Shown: positions 27,150-39,323 of the stretch, piece after piece
Layout: the number at the start of each line of letters is the position of its first letter
How positions within the stretch are numbered: the stretch's first letter is position 1
From: Pseudoscleropodium purum
Taxonomy: Eukaryota > Streptophyta > Bryopsida > Hypnales > Brachytheciaceae
NCBI GenBank assembly: GCA_963969395.1
Contig: OZ017795.1
Coordinates: 13,578,001-13,642,000 of the forward strand
Direction: 5' to 3'
Length of the DNA stretch: 64,000 nt
Position numbers and translations under genes: made by a program
Notes under the pieces: model-generated
Databases searched by the model: none
Seen by the model: the letters and a program-made list of their open reading frames with translations, nothing else
Told to the model about the DNA's origin: nothing

Positions 27150-28189
27150 CACTACAAGAAAACAAGTGTTTTTGCAACTACAGTTTGCAATTGGTTTTAT
27201 AGTTGCATCGGACATTTGCAAATAGGTGATAATTTGGAGAGTGCAATTGCATCGAACAAGTTGTACTAGTTGCATAATAGTTGCAAGTTTTATCTCATTT
27301 GATATTCTATATGGAAGTTCATTGATGAACTCTTTTGACATGGTTGTTGATGTGAAACTTGCTTAAATGCAACTTGTTTGCAACTCATGTGCAACTTGTC
27401 TACAATTGCTTTGCAATTTGTTTGCAACTCGTTTACAACTTGTCTATAATTTGTAGATTTTGAAGTTTCAATCCCAATGATTTGTAGATATCAAAATTTC
27501 AGATCTAGCTTCTTTTTTAAATGATCAAATCCAACTATTGATATTAAATAGATTTCACCTATTTACAAAACTTTCTATTTCCTCAAGTTCAAAATTTTTT
27601 TAGACTTTAAAAGCTTGGTGATTTCTATAGACTATAGAAATCTACAAAATGTAAAAATATTAGAATTCCATAATTAGAATTCATTATGCAAGAATGCTAT
27701 AACTTACAATTCTTATATGTTCCACCTAATGGTACTCTTGACAATTGATGTGGGACAATTGTAATTGTTTTCTAGTTTAACTCTAGGTGCTTTCAAGCTG
27801 CTTTTTAGTTGCTTTTGAGTTGCAATCTGGTTCCTTTCTAATTGCATTCTACTTGCTTTTGAGTTGAATTCTAGTTGAATTGCAATTGAATTTAGATTCT
27901 ATGCAACCATAATTTGACTCACTAGACTCTACAAAATAAAAAGTTGTCTACATCGACAAATGTAACCAATATTGGATGAAGAATATTTCAAATCAATTCT
28001 TCTCATACATCCTTGTAATCCTAAACTTCACCTTGCAACTACTTTGCAACTACTTTGTCACTACAATAATGTATAACTTTGTTCACGTCAACTTTGGTGC
28101 AAATATAAAAGGCTACAATTGCAGGATAGTTGTATAGGACATATAGTTGCATTGCAGTCAGTTGTGGCGGACATGTTTTTCTTCTAGTG
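27150..28189. mobile_element. CACTA (En/Spm, CMC) non-autonomous element, 1040 bp
   Basis: The left end CACTACAAGAAAA (27150) and the right end, reversed, CACTAGAAGAAAA match in 12 of 13 positions; CACTACAAGAAAA is the classic plant CACTA terminus. Flanking triplets are CTT and CAT, a degraded 3-bp target duplication. Subterminal repeats are prominent: TGCAAC/TTTGCAACT words dominate the left third and GTTGCA/AGTTGCAAT words dominate the right, so the two halves mirror each other as CACTA transposase-binding arrays do. No transposase ORF is present. Confidence 0.85.
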
Positions 28190-28649
28190 CATTCAATTTT
28201 GCCCCTTGGAAATATCGATAGAAGTATCTTTTTTATTTCCTTTAAATTGTTTATAAGGTAAAAAATTGATTTGATTCTTAATTTGCTTCTTTACACATAG
28301 AGTTAAGGTAAAACAAGCCATTATATGGTTAGAATTAAGAGTTTGTCATTATGCCATTGTTGAAATTTAAAAAAAAATTCCCTTATAAGGACAAGTGTAA
28401 GAAATGGTGAAAACAATTAAAATTATGTTTTTTCAATAAATTATGTATTTGTTATGAATTTTTAAAGTAAGTTACCCATCATGGCACCAAAGAATATCTA
28501 AACTAATCCCAAGCCAACAAAAAGAGTATTCATAATGCTCATCTTACTCACCTAAAGCAATCACATTATTTCCTAATGTTGAAGGCCTAAAAAAGTCACT
28601 TTGGTCCTACAATGGATTTACATTGTAAAATTAGAAGTTCCTAATGAGG

Positions 28650-28775
28650 TCACTAATCACTCTATTATTGTCACCTAAAACATTGATTGTGGCCCGAATC
28701 TCATGTACTAAAAAAATCCTATAATGGAGTCATTCCCTAGGTGTCTATCATAGGTCTTTTAACCTTAATGGATTG
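28650..28775 (-). repeat. dispersed repeat, inverted partner of 428-560
   Basis: CATTCCCTAGGTGT, then ATCATAGGTCTTTT, read in reverse matches the left-edge copy over about 120 bp with substitutions. Confidence 0.5.
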
Positions 28776-30429
28776 TTCTTACTTATTACCATATAATGAG
28801 ATGAATCCATTGGCCCTATTGTCTATACTACAAACAATTGATTTTCTCATTGCCCTATTTGTAGGTAAATTGTAAAAATTTACCCCAATTATGTAGTGGT
28901 AAAATTTGTATTTCTCAATGTCAAATTGTCAACTAACTATCTTAGAATCCTTAATTCCAAGTATAAGTACAAATTGTTCAAATTTAATCATCTACAATAA
29001 ATAATAAGTTCTAAGATTTTTCCTAAATCATCCTCATGATCCTCTTTTCACCTCCAAAGGAAAGTTCATGAGTTTATAATTTATTGTTGACAATCAAATT
29101 TGGAAAATTTGATTTATATTTAGAACACAAACACAAATTCAATTAGTGTTGCTCTCAAAATTCAAAATTTTCCAATTTTTCCAATTCTCTCTCTAGCTAT
29201 GGCAATGAAAAAGGTGACCAATTCCAATATAGTTTTTAAGTATTTTTACAAATCTCTCATTTATAGTAAGTGATCAATTTAATGATGAAGATGCTTGTTT
29301 ATGGTATTTTAACTACATTGAATCATTGATCCATTTGAGTTTTTTTTTTAAAATCGAAAAGTTTTTTGCAAATCTTTGGTCTTGTTTGTGACTCTTTTGT
29401 ATATTTCTTAAGAGAGCAACTTGCACTTGTAAATGCATACAATTAAGGAAAAAATGGATAAAATCAACCATATGTGTATATTTATCCATAAAATATCTAC
29501 TTTGAGAAATCTTTGACTATTTCATCCCTTTTTTCACCCATTTTTCTTAGTGTTTAAGTAAGCAATGCCAAAATGAGATTAAATTCTAGCAAAAATTGAG
29601 CTACTTATCTCAAATGAAATTAGAAAAATTTTGCCAAAAATTTGGTTTGGGGAAGTAAAAATAGACAAAATGAGAGGGTTAGTTCTCCTTGGCTTCTTGG
29701 CTCTTGTCACCAAACTAGACAAATTCATAAAGATTCTTTTTTTGTTTCTTGGCCGCAACAAAAGTATAGATTCATACAAAAATTCACTAATGCATCTTGT
29801 GTAGTAAATACAAGAACCATGTTGGAATCTACATGTAATGTTTGTATTTGTTTACCCTAAATGCATCTCCTAACTCCTAAGGTTCTTTAAGTTTTGGTCC
29901 TTGAACTTGAAAAAAAGTGACCCTCCAACTTGATTTGTATTTGAGGCATGTATGAGGACCCATGCAATATAACTTTAGGCCATGACACCTCATACCAAAA
30001 AGAAAACAGATAAAGGTAAGAAAACAAATTCTGTAGTAAAAGAGAGTCAACCTAATCAACCACTAATATACAACATCTTGGCTCAAGGATGGAATGTTGA
30101 TCCACTCATTGTCATTACAATAGGTGTTAGAGGAACAACTCATGCTGTATCAATGAAAATCCTTGAAACTAAACTCAAACTACTTTGAAACACACTTTTA
30201 AAACAATCAATACAATTGCCATACAATATGCTAGATCTATCATCTACATAAAAGAAAAAAAAGAAAACAATCAACCACTCCCAATAGAATAATATTTATC
30301 TTACCATCACTTACCATTGCACATATAGTGCATATCCAACTTCCTTTTTAAACTTGGTTACTATAAAACTAGTAAACTTGGAACTAGAGTGCCTATTCTT
30401 GAAAGGGAAGAGTAGTTTTGCATCAATAG

Positions 30430-30530
30430 CCTTTGATCCATTGGACATAGGTTCATTGTCATTATAAATAGACACTTTATTCACACTAGCCTTCTTTGAA
30501 AACTTGAGTTTTTATCTATCTGTCTAGAGT
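30430..30530 (+). repeat. dispersed repeat shared with 54665-54755
   Basis: Both sites read roughly GGTTCATTGTCATTA, then ACTTTATT, CACTAGCCTTCT and TTTTTATCTATCT in the same order and orientation, about 80% alike by eye. Confidence 0.5.
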
Positions 30531-30729
30531 CAAACTCCAATTGTGGACATATTTTCTCTTGTCTTTTCCTTGTGAAGGGCTCATCACAAAGAGCCCACAT
30601 AGAGGCAATGATGCTAGTGTATGTGCCACAACATGGAAATTTGAGCATGTGAGCCTTGAGCATATGTATAAGTAGATATCCTACAACCATTGAAGGTGCT
30701 TATACTATAAACACCTACAATATAGGTAT

Positions 30730-30854
30730 CTATAACATAATTAGAGTACACTGTAATTGTGAAATTTTTTTATAATATAAACACCTATAACATACTTAGA
30801 ATACACTATAATGTTGAAATTTTTTTATAATATACACACCTATAACATAAGTGT
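30730..30854 (+). repeat. 55-bp tandem repeat, about 2.3 copies
   Basis: The unit begins CTATAACATA, contains TTAGA(G/A)TACACT and ends in TTTTTTTATAATATA. Copies start at about 30730 and 30785, with a partial third at 30840. Confidence 0.7.
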
Positions 30855-31019
30855 ATAGTTTTCTAGGCTTAGTCACAGGCTCACACTCCTAGACTCACAT
30901 AGTGTGAGAGGCAGTCATTAGAATTTAATAGGAGTGGAGTGCTTGATCCAAGAGATATCATTTTTTGGCAAAACCTATTTGACCTTCAAAGGACAGCCAT
31001 TGAAGGACCATATGGGATG

Positions 31020-31150
31020 CTCTAAAAGCCTGACCCCTGGAGGTTCCGAAGAGAGATCCTCGCAGAAGGATCCATTTTAGGAGGGATCTTAGATTCTAAC
31101 GTTCTTAGCAAGCTACAGTCACCTCCAGCACTAGAATCTGGCTTTTAGGG
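31020..31150. repeat. foldback (hairpin) element upstream of PHT1
   Basis: The arms CTAAAAGCC and CTGGAGGT at the left are answered by ACCTCCAG and GGCTTTTAG at the right, with an inner pair AGATCCTC / GAGGGATCT. The whole 130-bp segment can fold into one long imperfect hairpin. It lies about 1.1 kb before the PHT1 ATG. Either a small MITE or a hairpin transcript. Confidence 0.6.
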
Positions 31151-32247
31151 CACTGAATCCAGACTCAGAAGCCGTCCCTGAGTGAGCGCCGAGCTTTGTT
31201 TCGGGCTGTCTGTCTGGAGTCAGAAAACTGGAGAGGAGAGCAGCTTTGCGGAAAATATTGAAGTAAAATTCAACTTTGAGGATCGCCTTTCACCTATTTC
31301 TGTACCAGATGCCATGGACTCACTGCTGTAGAGCCTGCTTACTTAAGAAAATTCACAATGCAGATCGTGGTGTGGACATGATGGAGTGCGACAACCCTAA
31401 TGGCCTTTCGGAGAAGCTGGAAAGACTACTGTCACGCAGACTGATGAGATGAAATTTTCCAAAAGTCCATAATTCTAATTATAGATTGCAATAGCGGCTT
31501 CCTCGAAGAAGCGTTGCAGGGAAATTAGAAGGTTTTTAATTTGTTGTTTTTAATTTTCGAAAAACTGTCAGTAGTGTCTGGCTGCGATGGAGATTGCGTT
31601 TATGTTGAGCAAGTTGATTCAGAATGCGCGGAGATTCTTTCGTTAGGGAGTTGTCAGAGCTGTGTGCAGGTGATGACGCTGATGGATCCTTTCGTTTTTA
31701 GTTCTGAATGAGAGATTCAATTCGATGATATTAGTTGTGATTAATTGAATCACGGAGACAACTGACATAGTAGTCCGTCAGTTGCTGGATTGGTAGTGCG
31801 ACACGGTCGGCTCTTAGTGAGCAAATTGTTGATTGAGGCTTGGATGTTTCTTTGCTTGGTTACTGAATTGTTGTTGTGTACAGTTGATCAATTGTGACTT
31901 TTTTCGCTGCGTCTGCCATGATAGCTTGAGGAGGATCTGAGGTCGGGTAGAAAGATCCTCCAGCTGCGTGAAGTCGCCGTAGAGAATGCCGTCGTCTCGA
32001 TCGGGGCGACATTCGGAAACAGTCTATAATACAGCGAGATCACGGAAACTATCGGTGCGGTAGTTTCGCTTTCACCTCGATCTTGTCTTTGGGGGAAAAA
32101 TTCAATTGTAGTAGTTTGCACTGGATGTTGAGATGATGACCGAAATTTTGGTCGTGCGGAAGACAATGAGTTGATGCGGTGCGGAAAAATCAATCGACAG
32201 TAGTGAGAGACGGAATTCATCAATTGCGAAATCTCGAAAAGCGTGCC
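31151..32247 (+). promoter_or_regulatory. upstream region of the PHT1 gene
   Basis: This is a GC-richer stretch, consistent with promoter and 5' leader. I looked for the phosphate-starvation P1BS motif (GNATATNC) and saw no clear match. No in-frame ATG precedes the chosen start; the frame upstream contains only a GTG. The transcription start cannot be placed. Confidence 0.35.
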
Positions 32248-34463
32248 ATGGCGAACGCCTCAGACGAGATTCTGTCCGCGCTTGACAAAGCCAAGACACA
32301 ATGGTACCACTTCACCACAATCATCATTGCCGGAATGGGATTCTTTACAGACGCATACGATTTGTTCTGCATTTCGTCCGTGACGAGGTTACTGGGACGG
32401 ATTTACTACTACAATCCCGCGGACAAACATCCGGGCGTTCTCCCCGCCAACGTTGCTGCGGCCGTCAACGGCGTGGCGCTCTGCGGCACGCTCATCGGGC
32501 AGCTCCTGTTCGGCTGGCTTGGTGACAAGCTCGGGCGCAAGAAGGTGTACGGATGGACGCTCCTGATGATGATCATCACCTCGGTGGCGTCCGCGATGTC
32601 GTTCGGCCACACGGCGAAGGCTGTGATGACCACACTCTGCTTCTTCAGGTCATTGTTACGAAGTGCTCCACATTCGAGCTTTTTGGACTCTGTTTTCCAC
32701 TAATTTGTTCTGCGTTTTCCGTTTATGCAAAATCCTGTGCGTACTGAATCTTGAGCTGTATCCTCTCCGGAAGGTGTAATTGGAAAACGCTGAAGAAGCG
32801 TTCAAATTGACACTGAGCTAGAGAGCAAGGACCTGATTCTCGAACGCTGCTTTTCATAACTGTGCTTCAGGTTTTGGCTCGGTGTGGGAATTGGCGGGGA
32901 TTATCCTCTGTCGGCAACGATAATGTCCGAGTATGCGAATCAGAAGACGCGAGGCGCGTTCATTGCTGCGGTGTTTGCGATGCAGGGTGTGGGAATCTTA
33001 GGCGGCGCTACCATGTCCATCATTATGAGCGTCATTTTTCGGAACGCGTTGCATAGTCCGTCCTTCGTGGTCGATGAATTAGCGTCGACTCCGAGCCAGG
33101 CGGATTACGTGTGGCGGATCGTCCTCGCTGCCGGGGCGTTCCCGGCTGCCTTAACATTCTACTACCGCATGAAGATGCCGGAGACGGCGAGGTACACGGC
33201 GTTGGTGGCCAGGAATAATAAGCAGGCTGCCATCGACATGGCTAGCGTCTTGAAGATCGACTTCGCTGGCCATATCGAAATCAGCGAATCGAACTTCGAA
33301 ATCTCTGGTAAAGCAATTTGTAACTGATCATCAACTAGTCATCGTTTCTCTAATCGTCACCTCATTGCACGTAATTTAAAAATCTGCTCATCTTCCCTAA
33401 TTTATTTAACACTACAGTACGACAATTTCCTTATGCACGTCTTTGTTAAAACGATGGTTTCTCTTGATAGAAGCATAAGAGAGATTGTTCCCTTCGTCAT
33501 ATACGTATATTCCAATTCTACTCCATGCATGGATGGTGTAATGCGCATCTCCACTGTAAATGTTCAACCAACTGTGTCCGAAACAAGTCGATCAGGAGAA
33601 CCTATTCTTCTCACATCGCCTTAGAAATTGCAGGTCGACAAAAGGACTATGGACTCTGGTCGCGCGAGTTTGTTCAAAGACATGGTGTCCATCTTGCGGG
33701 GTGCGCGAGCACATGGTTTTTCCTTGATGTAGCATTCTACAGTCAAAATTTGTTCCAAAAGGACATTTTCTCATCAATCGGTTGGCTTCCCGCGGCACGC
33801 ACAATGAGCGCGCTCGAGGAGGTATTTCAAATCTCCCGCGCGCAAGCGTTGATAGCGTTGGTGTCCACGGTCCCGGGCTACTGGGTGACAGTCGCCTTGG
33901 TGGACGTGATCGGGCGCTGGCTGATTCAAATTGTCGGCTTCTTCTTCATGACCATGTTCATGGTGATTCTCTCCCTCCAGTACTACACTTTGCGGGGCGA
34001 ACCGTGTGGACAGGACTTGGAGCTTTTCTGCGGCGGCAACCACACCGCGTTCCTCACTCTCTACTCGCTCACCTTCTTCTTCGCCAACTTCGGCCCGAAC
34101 GTGACGACCTTCATCATCCCCGCGGAGCTTTTCCCTGCGAGGTTCAGGTCCACTTGTCATGGCATTTCAGCTGCAGCGGGGAAAGCAGGCGCCATCGTTG
34201 GCGCGTTCGGGTTCCTGTATGCTGCGCAGAGCGCCAAAGACGGCAAGCAGGAGAGAGGCTACAAGGCTGGAATCGGATTGAAAAATTCCTTCCTGTTGCT
34301 GTCTGTCATCAATGCTGCAGGCTTCCTGTGCACGTTTCTGGTTCCCGAAACGAAGGGAAGATCTCTTGAGGATTTGTCAGGGGAGAACATCGTGGAGATT
34401 CCAGAAGTGGAACGAGATGCAAATGGTACTCCCTTCAGTTTTAAGGCGCCTTGTAATTTCTAG
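32248..34463 (+). CDS. PHT1: PHT1-family phosphate:proton symporter, 555 residues, 3 exons
   Basis: Exons: 32248-32648, 32871-33307, 33634-34463. GT..AG junctions keep the frame and give 555 residues, normal for PHT1. The ATG sits in GCCATGG, a strong plant start context. Family marks: [12 protein letters not shown] with the transport Asp in helix 1, the [11 protein letters not shown] loop, the PHT1 signature [13 protein letters not shown] at the start of exon 2, [33 protein letters not shown] with the substrate-site Trp and Asp, [18 protein letters not shown] and the final [14 protein letters not shown]. Twelve membrane helices are expected, and the protein should import inorganic phosphate across the plasma membrane. 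It is convergent with the L-galactose dehydrogenase gene, 319 bp apart. I cannot tell which PHT1 paralogue it is. Confidence 0.95.
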
Positions 34464-34782
34464 AAGCTTGGAAACGATTTGAACACCATTCTTTTGAAGG
34501 GCAGGTATTTTCAATGAGTGAAGCATGTGAGTCCAATTGTTTTCAGATTTCAAATCATTCGCCAAGCCTTGCCTGGATGTTTATCCAACTGGAATTTGCT
34601 GAACACAGACGTTGCTAGAGAAGATGCATCTAGCACTACTTCAAATGTGAAACAATTCTTCCAAACATTATATACAATTATGTTTGAACTCCTTCTGAAT
34701 CAGTTCGATCGCAGAGACTAGTTATCATGGACAGCCGCCTAGAGTACCAACTTGCCAGAAAGCTACTGGAATCGCTACTCAG
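34464..34782. other. shared 3' intergenic space of two convergent genes
   Basis: These 319 bp must hold both 3' untranslated regions, so the transcripts may overlap. No repeat or gene inside. Confidence 0.6.
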
Positions 34783-37332
34783 CTAATTATTTTCTTCTCG
34801 GCCACTGGGCCAGCTCATGTTTTTCACTGGCTGCAGTATTTGCTCCATTTGCTGCAGAAGCTCTTCGTCTATGGTTGCACTCTGTTCCACCTCAATGGCA
34901 GTCTTGACATTCTCGCGCACCTGCACACACAAGGCATACCGGTAGTGCACCTTATTGTTTTCACCTGTAGGAAAGTATATCTCATAGTCTACATTCAGAC
35001 TTGAAAAGCCAAATTTGGATTAATTTTACCAAAACTACTGTAGAATGATTCACGCGACGATCATCACATGATCATTCAACCACCCACAATTATAAGGATG
35101 AGAAATGTAACATTCACTTACGCCATACAAGAACATGCAAAGCAGTCTTCAAAAATGTAAGAGTTCTCCAACTTACCACATCTACTGAGCTCATGCCAAC
35201 CAAAGTGGTGGCAATACTGCGATTCCTCAATGCGTACTGCACTGCGAGCTGGGCGATGCTCTTGCCCTGTGCCTTGCATACTTCAGTTGCCTGAGCACAC
35301 GCAGCCTGCACAGGAAAGTTCCAAAATCAACGTATCAACCCAAATCCATTTTTATCACTTGAATTGCATTGCTAGTAAGCCCTAAGAGCCCAAATGGCAA
35401 AAAGGGTAAAAAAAAATCATGCAGAAGCTTCAAGGTAACAAAATATACCAATGTAAATTAGAAATCGTAACCTCAATTTTTAACAACAGAAATACATTTT
35501 GGAAGTTACTACAATCAAGGACTAGCTTCCAAAGTGGACGTTTCTATTGTAGGTTGGTCACTTATGCATTAGTACTGCCTGACATAACTCTTGAGTTACG
35601 TGACAAAGAAACCAAACTCAAAAGTCAATCAAAGAGTTTAAATCCAGATTTAACCTAGTAAAAAGTTTGTTGGAGATGGCCACGCCCCATGGATGTGGAC
35701 AGTGAGGGTTACCCTTGGTGCCTCCCTTCTGAGGTAGACACTATGACAATTAACTTAGTACATACAATTTGATAATTAGAGAGGAAGCGCGAAAAACCTT
35801 GAGTTCTGGAGGAGCAGGGTGCCACTCCGGGTACCCCTGTCCAGAGAGCAGACCCATGGATAAGGGGGAAGCGCTGATGATGCCAACTCCCTTGTCCTGT
35901 AAGTATGGCACGAGCTCAAGCAAGGATGTGTCGTTGAGGCTATAGTGGCAGTAGGACAGAATCACTTCCACAGCTCCCTTCGGAGCGCGGTCCAACACAT
36001 ATCTGCACAAGAGAGATTGCAAGTGAAATACTTCAATTTGAGAGGTATACCCAAATAAAACCAAGAGGTCATAGCTCAATATTGCTCCAAATTTGATATA
36101 ATTTACATTTCTAAAGGATCCAGGAAATGGGAAGGGCACTCTGCCGAGGTTTTAACAAAAAACTGCAAAGTTTACATTTGAAACTTACGTTTTCTGGACT
36201 TTGTTGCACAGTTCATTTGTTTGCAGTCTATTTCTATCTACATTGGTGCACATTTCAAACTAAATCCAGGAAAGTGGATTGGACAGTGTAGCCAAGATGC
36301 TTGATTTGGTTTGAGAGGATATCTTCATTTAGTAACACATAATTCAAAAAGTTGTTTAACTGATTGTTAACATTAAAATACAAATATCTCAATGATAAAA
36401 AATGGTTTTTTGTTAACCAATACCAAACTTCTGTGTCTTGTTAGGGATATAAGAAACTAACGAAACCGACAGAAAAACTGCCAATGAGGAGTTAATTCCC
36501 TCAGGAGCATATCTTTTTGAACCGAGCTCTACAGTGAAAACGAGTCCAGAAGGAGTCAAAATCCTCACCTGAAAACGTGAAGAGGTAGGCCGCTGATGCC
36601 AATGTGCCTGACTTTCCCGGTGGTCTTTAGTTTTTGCAGGGCCGGCACCGTCTCGTTCACAATCTGATCAAGCGACCCGAATTCGATATCATGGCAGAGA
36701 ATAATGTCGATATAGTCCAGATGGAGGCGCTCCAGGCTCTCGTCTACGCTGCGAGTCACCCGCTCTGCGCTGAAATCGAATCCCGAGCCATACCTGCCGC
36801 ACTTGGTCGACACCACGTAGCTCTCCCGCGGGATGGGCATCGTCTTCAAAGCTTTTCCTAGCACCGTCTCGGCCAACTTGTCTCCGTAATACCTGTCGAC
36901 AGAAACACACGGATTCCTTGTCAGCATTCACAGTTTAGCTTCGTCAATATCAATCTTGTTCCTATCACACCTTGATTGCGTCAAAACGTCACCTTTCAAT
37001 GGCCCTATCTCTCTTGATAATGTCACAATTTCTAAAGAGTATCAAATTAACAAGTAAGAACAGCAAGTATCATAACATTCTTGATTCAATTGGGAGACAT
37101 CCTAGTGGAAGAAATCATGTGAAGGCTCACGGGGAATAAAAAAAAAGATAGAAGAAACCTACGGAGAGACATCAAAGTAGTTGATGCCCAAGCGAGCAGC
37201 CTCGTGAACCGAGGCGATGGCATCCTCTTCCTTCACGTTACCAAAAACGTTGCCAAGAGGCGAGCAACCAAAGCCGAGAGACGTCACCTTCAAGCCCGTC
37301 GCTCCCAGTTCCCTAAACCCTAAACCTGGCAT
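34783..37332 (-). CDS. GalDH: L-galactose dehydrogenase, 321 residues, 5 exons
   Basis: Exons on the minus strand: 37332-37163, 36892-36569, 36002-35798, 35305-35177, 34920-34783. The joined protein has 321 residues (Arabidopsis enzyme 319). It is an aldo-keto reductase that oxidises L-galactose to L-galactono-1,4-lactone with NAD in the cytosol, a late step of the Smirnoff-Wheeler ascorbate pathway. The catalytic tetrad is visible: Asp in NYFDVSP, Tyr in YYGDKLAE, Lys in STKCGRY, His in LCHDIEFGSLDQI. Other hallmarks: ISASPLSMGLL, GYPEWHPAPPELK, VGMSSVDV and the C-terminal VKNMSWPSG. I chose the ATG before PGLGFRELGATGLKV; the upstream GTG extension is not supported. The leader may contain an intron, because CTTCAG precedes the coding exon. 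Confidence 0.95.
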
Positions 37333-38913
37333 TTCGACAGCCCCTGTCGCCACTTGCCTTCTTGCTTGCTGAAGAAATAAATCACGAAGTATTTGTTAAC
37401 AGAAGTATCAAAGCGGAGCTATGGCTCGTCCCTTCTCAGACCAGATCTCATGTCACATTGACAGACATTACCATTCTCATCGTCGTTTCAGGATTGATAC
37501 TGAAAATAATCTTGCAGCAATTGATAATTAAGGCTTACCGTAGACATACTTAGTCTAGAATAAGTGAAACAATTGATAAATTCGGCTTACTGTGGAGATA
37601 CTTAGTCTAGATTAAGTAAAATAAATCATAAACGAATAGGAAACCTCCAACCAAACGCACAGATCTCTCCGGCTATGGCCAAGCCTGTAATACCGGAAGC
37701 CAGAGAGATTCAATGCTCGATAAAAATCGAGTAACCCGTAGACACAAACTAGTCTGAAAGCATCGTCTCAAACTACTGCGCAGCTACCGTATCCTCGTCC
37801 CACAATGCCAAGAAGTAAAATGTAACTATCCAAGCAGCGATTTCAGAGCTTTGATCCTCTTTCAAGACGTCCGGAGCTCAAGCCAAATTCCGACCAGGCG
37901 AAGTACTTCTCAACTACCAACGAAATCGAAAGTACGCCGTGAACAACAAAACACTATTCTAATATTAAAACAAATCAACATTACTGAAAAACTAACATAC
38001 AAGAATCTCCGAAGAAGGGACGATATAATCGCCATAGCCACCAATTTGCGTCAAATGTTGCCATTCTCGACTCAAAAGCCTGCCAATCATGCAATCAAGT
38101 CCAAAGTTCTTCGAAAACTTGCAAGAAATCGCACCTATGAAGATGATCGAGGAAACAAGGAATCTGATTCGGGATTCAAGTAACACGAATGTGCGCACTT
38201 GCAGTAAGAATAGCGTGGGTGAGCAGATTTGCAAGGTGACGAGAGCCGTAGTCGACGCAGAGTTTAATATGGTTTCCGGGGAAGACCGAAGGTCGGGCGA
38301 CGCGCCTTCTGGGGAAGTAGTGTGCGTCCAGCGGTCGGGGGAAGAGTCAAAGCTGCAGACTCGGTTGACAAGGGTGACTAATAATAAACTCATTTTTCAC
38401 CTAAATAAATCATATCATATTTTTAGTTAAATCTCTTGATTTGCATTAAGAAATTTTGAATTAAAAAAAGAAAAAATTAGCAAGAGTGCAATATTTTATC
38501 TTTTTCTAATTTTTCCAATTATTTATTTGGAAATTAAATTTAGATGATAGTATTACTTGTTCAATTTTTATCAAATAGTGGTCGAACTTTGAATTGTTTA
38601 CTAAGTATAGGACTTGTGTTTGGTTAAATATATAACTCATCTTAAGTTTTTCTACCAAACTTCAATTACAACAAATTTTACCCATCAATAATAATTGTTG
38701 ATAGGAATTGATTTTGAGTAGTTTAGTCTATTAGGAATATTGTATAATAATTTCACTCATTAATAATCGAGGAGATCACTTAATAGTAGTTTTAATCATA
38801 GAAACTCTACTCCTTTATATTTTAGAGATGGAAAATACAAGATTTCAAACTACCTATTAAGATTTATTTACCAATGTAATTTTTTAATATTATAAGTGGA
38901 AAATTACCTCTAA
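37333..38913 (-). promoter_or_regulatory. upstream region of GalDH, possible non-coding leader exon
   Basis: Just before the start codon the minus strand reads TTTATTTCTTCAG, an acceptor-like end, and 38000-38390 is an isolated GC-richer block open in two frames (38089-38430 +, 38393-37992 -). The simplest view is a leader exon and promoter in this block with a 5' intron between; an unrelated short gene is possible. The rest is AT-rich. Confidence 0.35.
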
Positions 38914-38917
38914 TTAA

Positions 38918-39158
38918 CCCTTGAGCTTTTCAATGCTTCAAATATAGCCTTTGCAAATTGAAAAATTTCCTAGTTGGACTATTTTAATCTTTTCAATGGT
39001 AAGGTCAATAGGACTTGTCTCTTTCCCTCTAACTTTGGCTTGTCTCTACTACCAATTAATATAATCACTTTATATAAATATCATTTTAGGTCATAGTTTG
39101 ATTGGTATGAATTGAGAAGGGTTTGGATTTGAGTAAACAAGAGTGGAATATTCAGGGG
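38918..39158. mobile_element. TTAA-flanked small element, 241 bp
   Basis: TTAA at 38914-38917 and 39159-39162. The ends are CCCTTGA at the left and, reversed, CCCCTGA at the right. The inverted ends are short, so this is a weaker member of the TTAA/CCC class. It lies between GalDH and the 3' end of the PFK gene. Confidence 0.5.
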
Positions 39159-39323
39159 TTAAGTTCCACTTTGATTCAGGGTTTTTCCTTTAAATTATTC
39201 ACATTTTGAATATTCATTTGGATATTCATCCAACTAAAAAAGACTGTACAAAAAAATCCAAAACAAACTTAAAGAAGTTATCCAACTATTGCATTGACAT
39301 CAAAACTTATAGTTAATATTCAT

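Larger units (their letters stand above)
28190..31019. other. AT-rich spacer with small repeats
   Basis: No gene recognised. It contains the inverted partner of the 428-560 repeat (28650-28775), a block at 30430-30530 similar to 54665-54755, and a short tandem array at 30730-30854. The minus ORF 30481-30690 overlaps the dispersed block and is not credible as a gene. Confidence 0.4.

Noticed and set aside
33525..33633. Extended start of the last PHT1 exon (MHGWCN...)
   Set aside because: It is intron read-through; the acceptor at 33631-33633 joins in phase to the previous exon and restores the family sequence.
33774..34369. Long ORFs of 128 (minus) and 195 (plus) codons
   Set aside because: They overlap the GC-rich third PHT1 exon in other frames; the PHT1 frame is the conserved one.
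36565..36931. Minus ORF of 80 codons overlapping GalDH exon 2 in another frame
   Set aside because: It is a shadow frame of a conserved exon.
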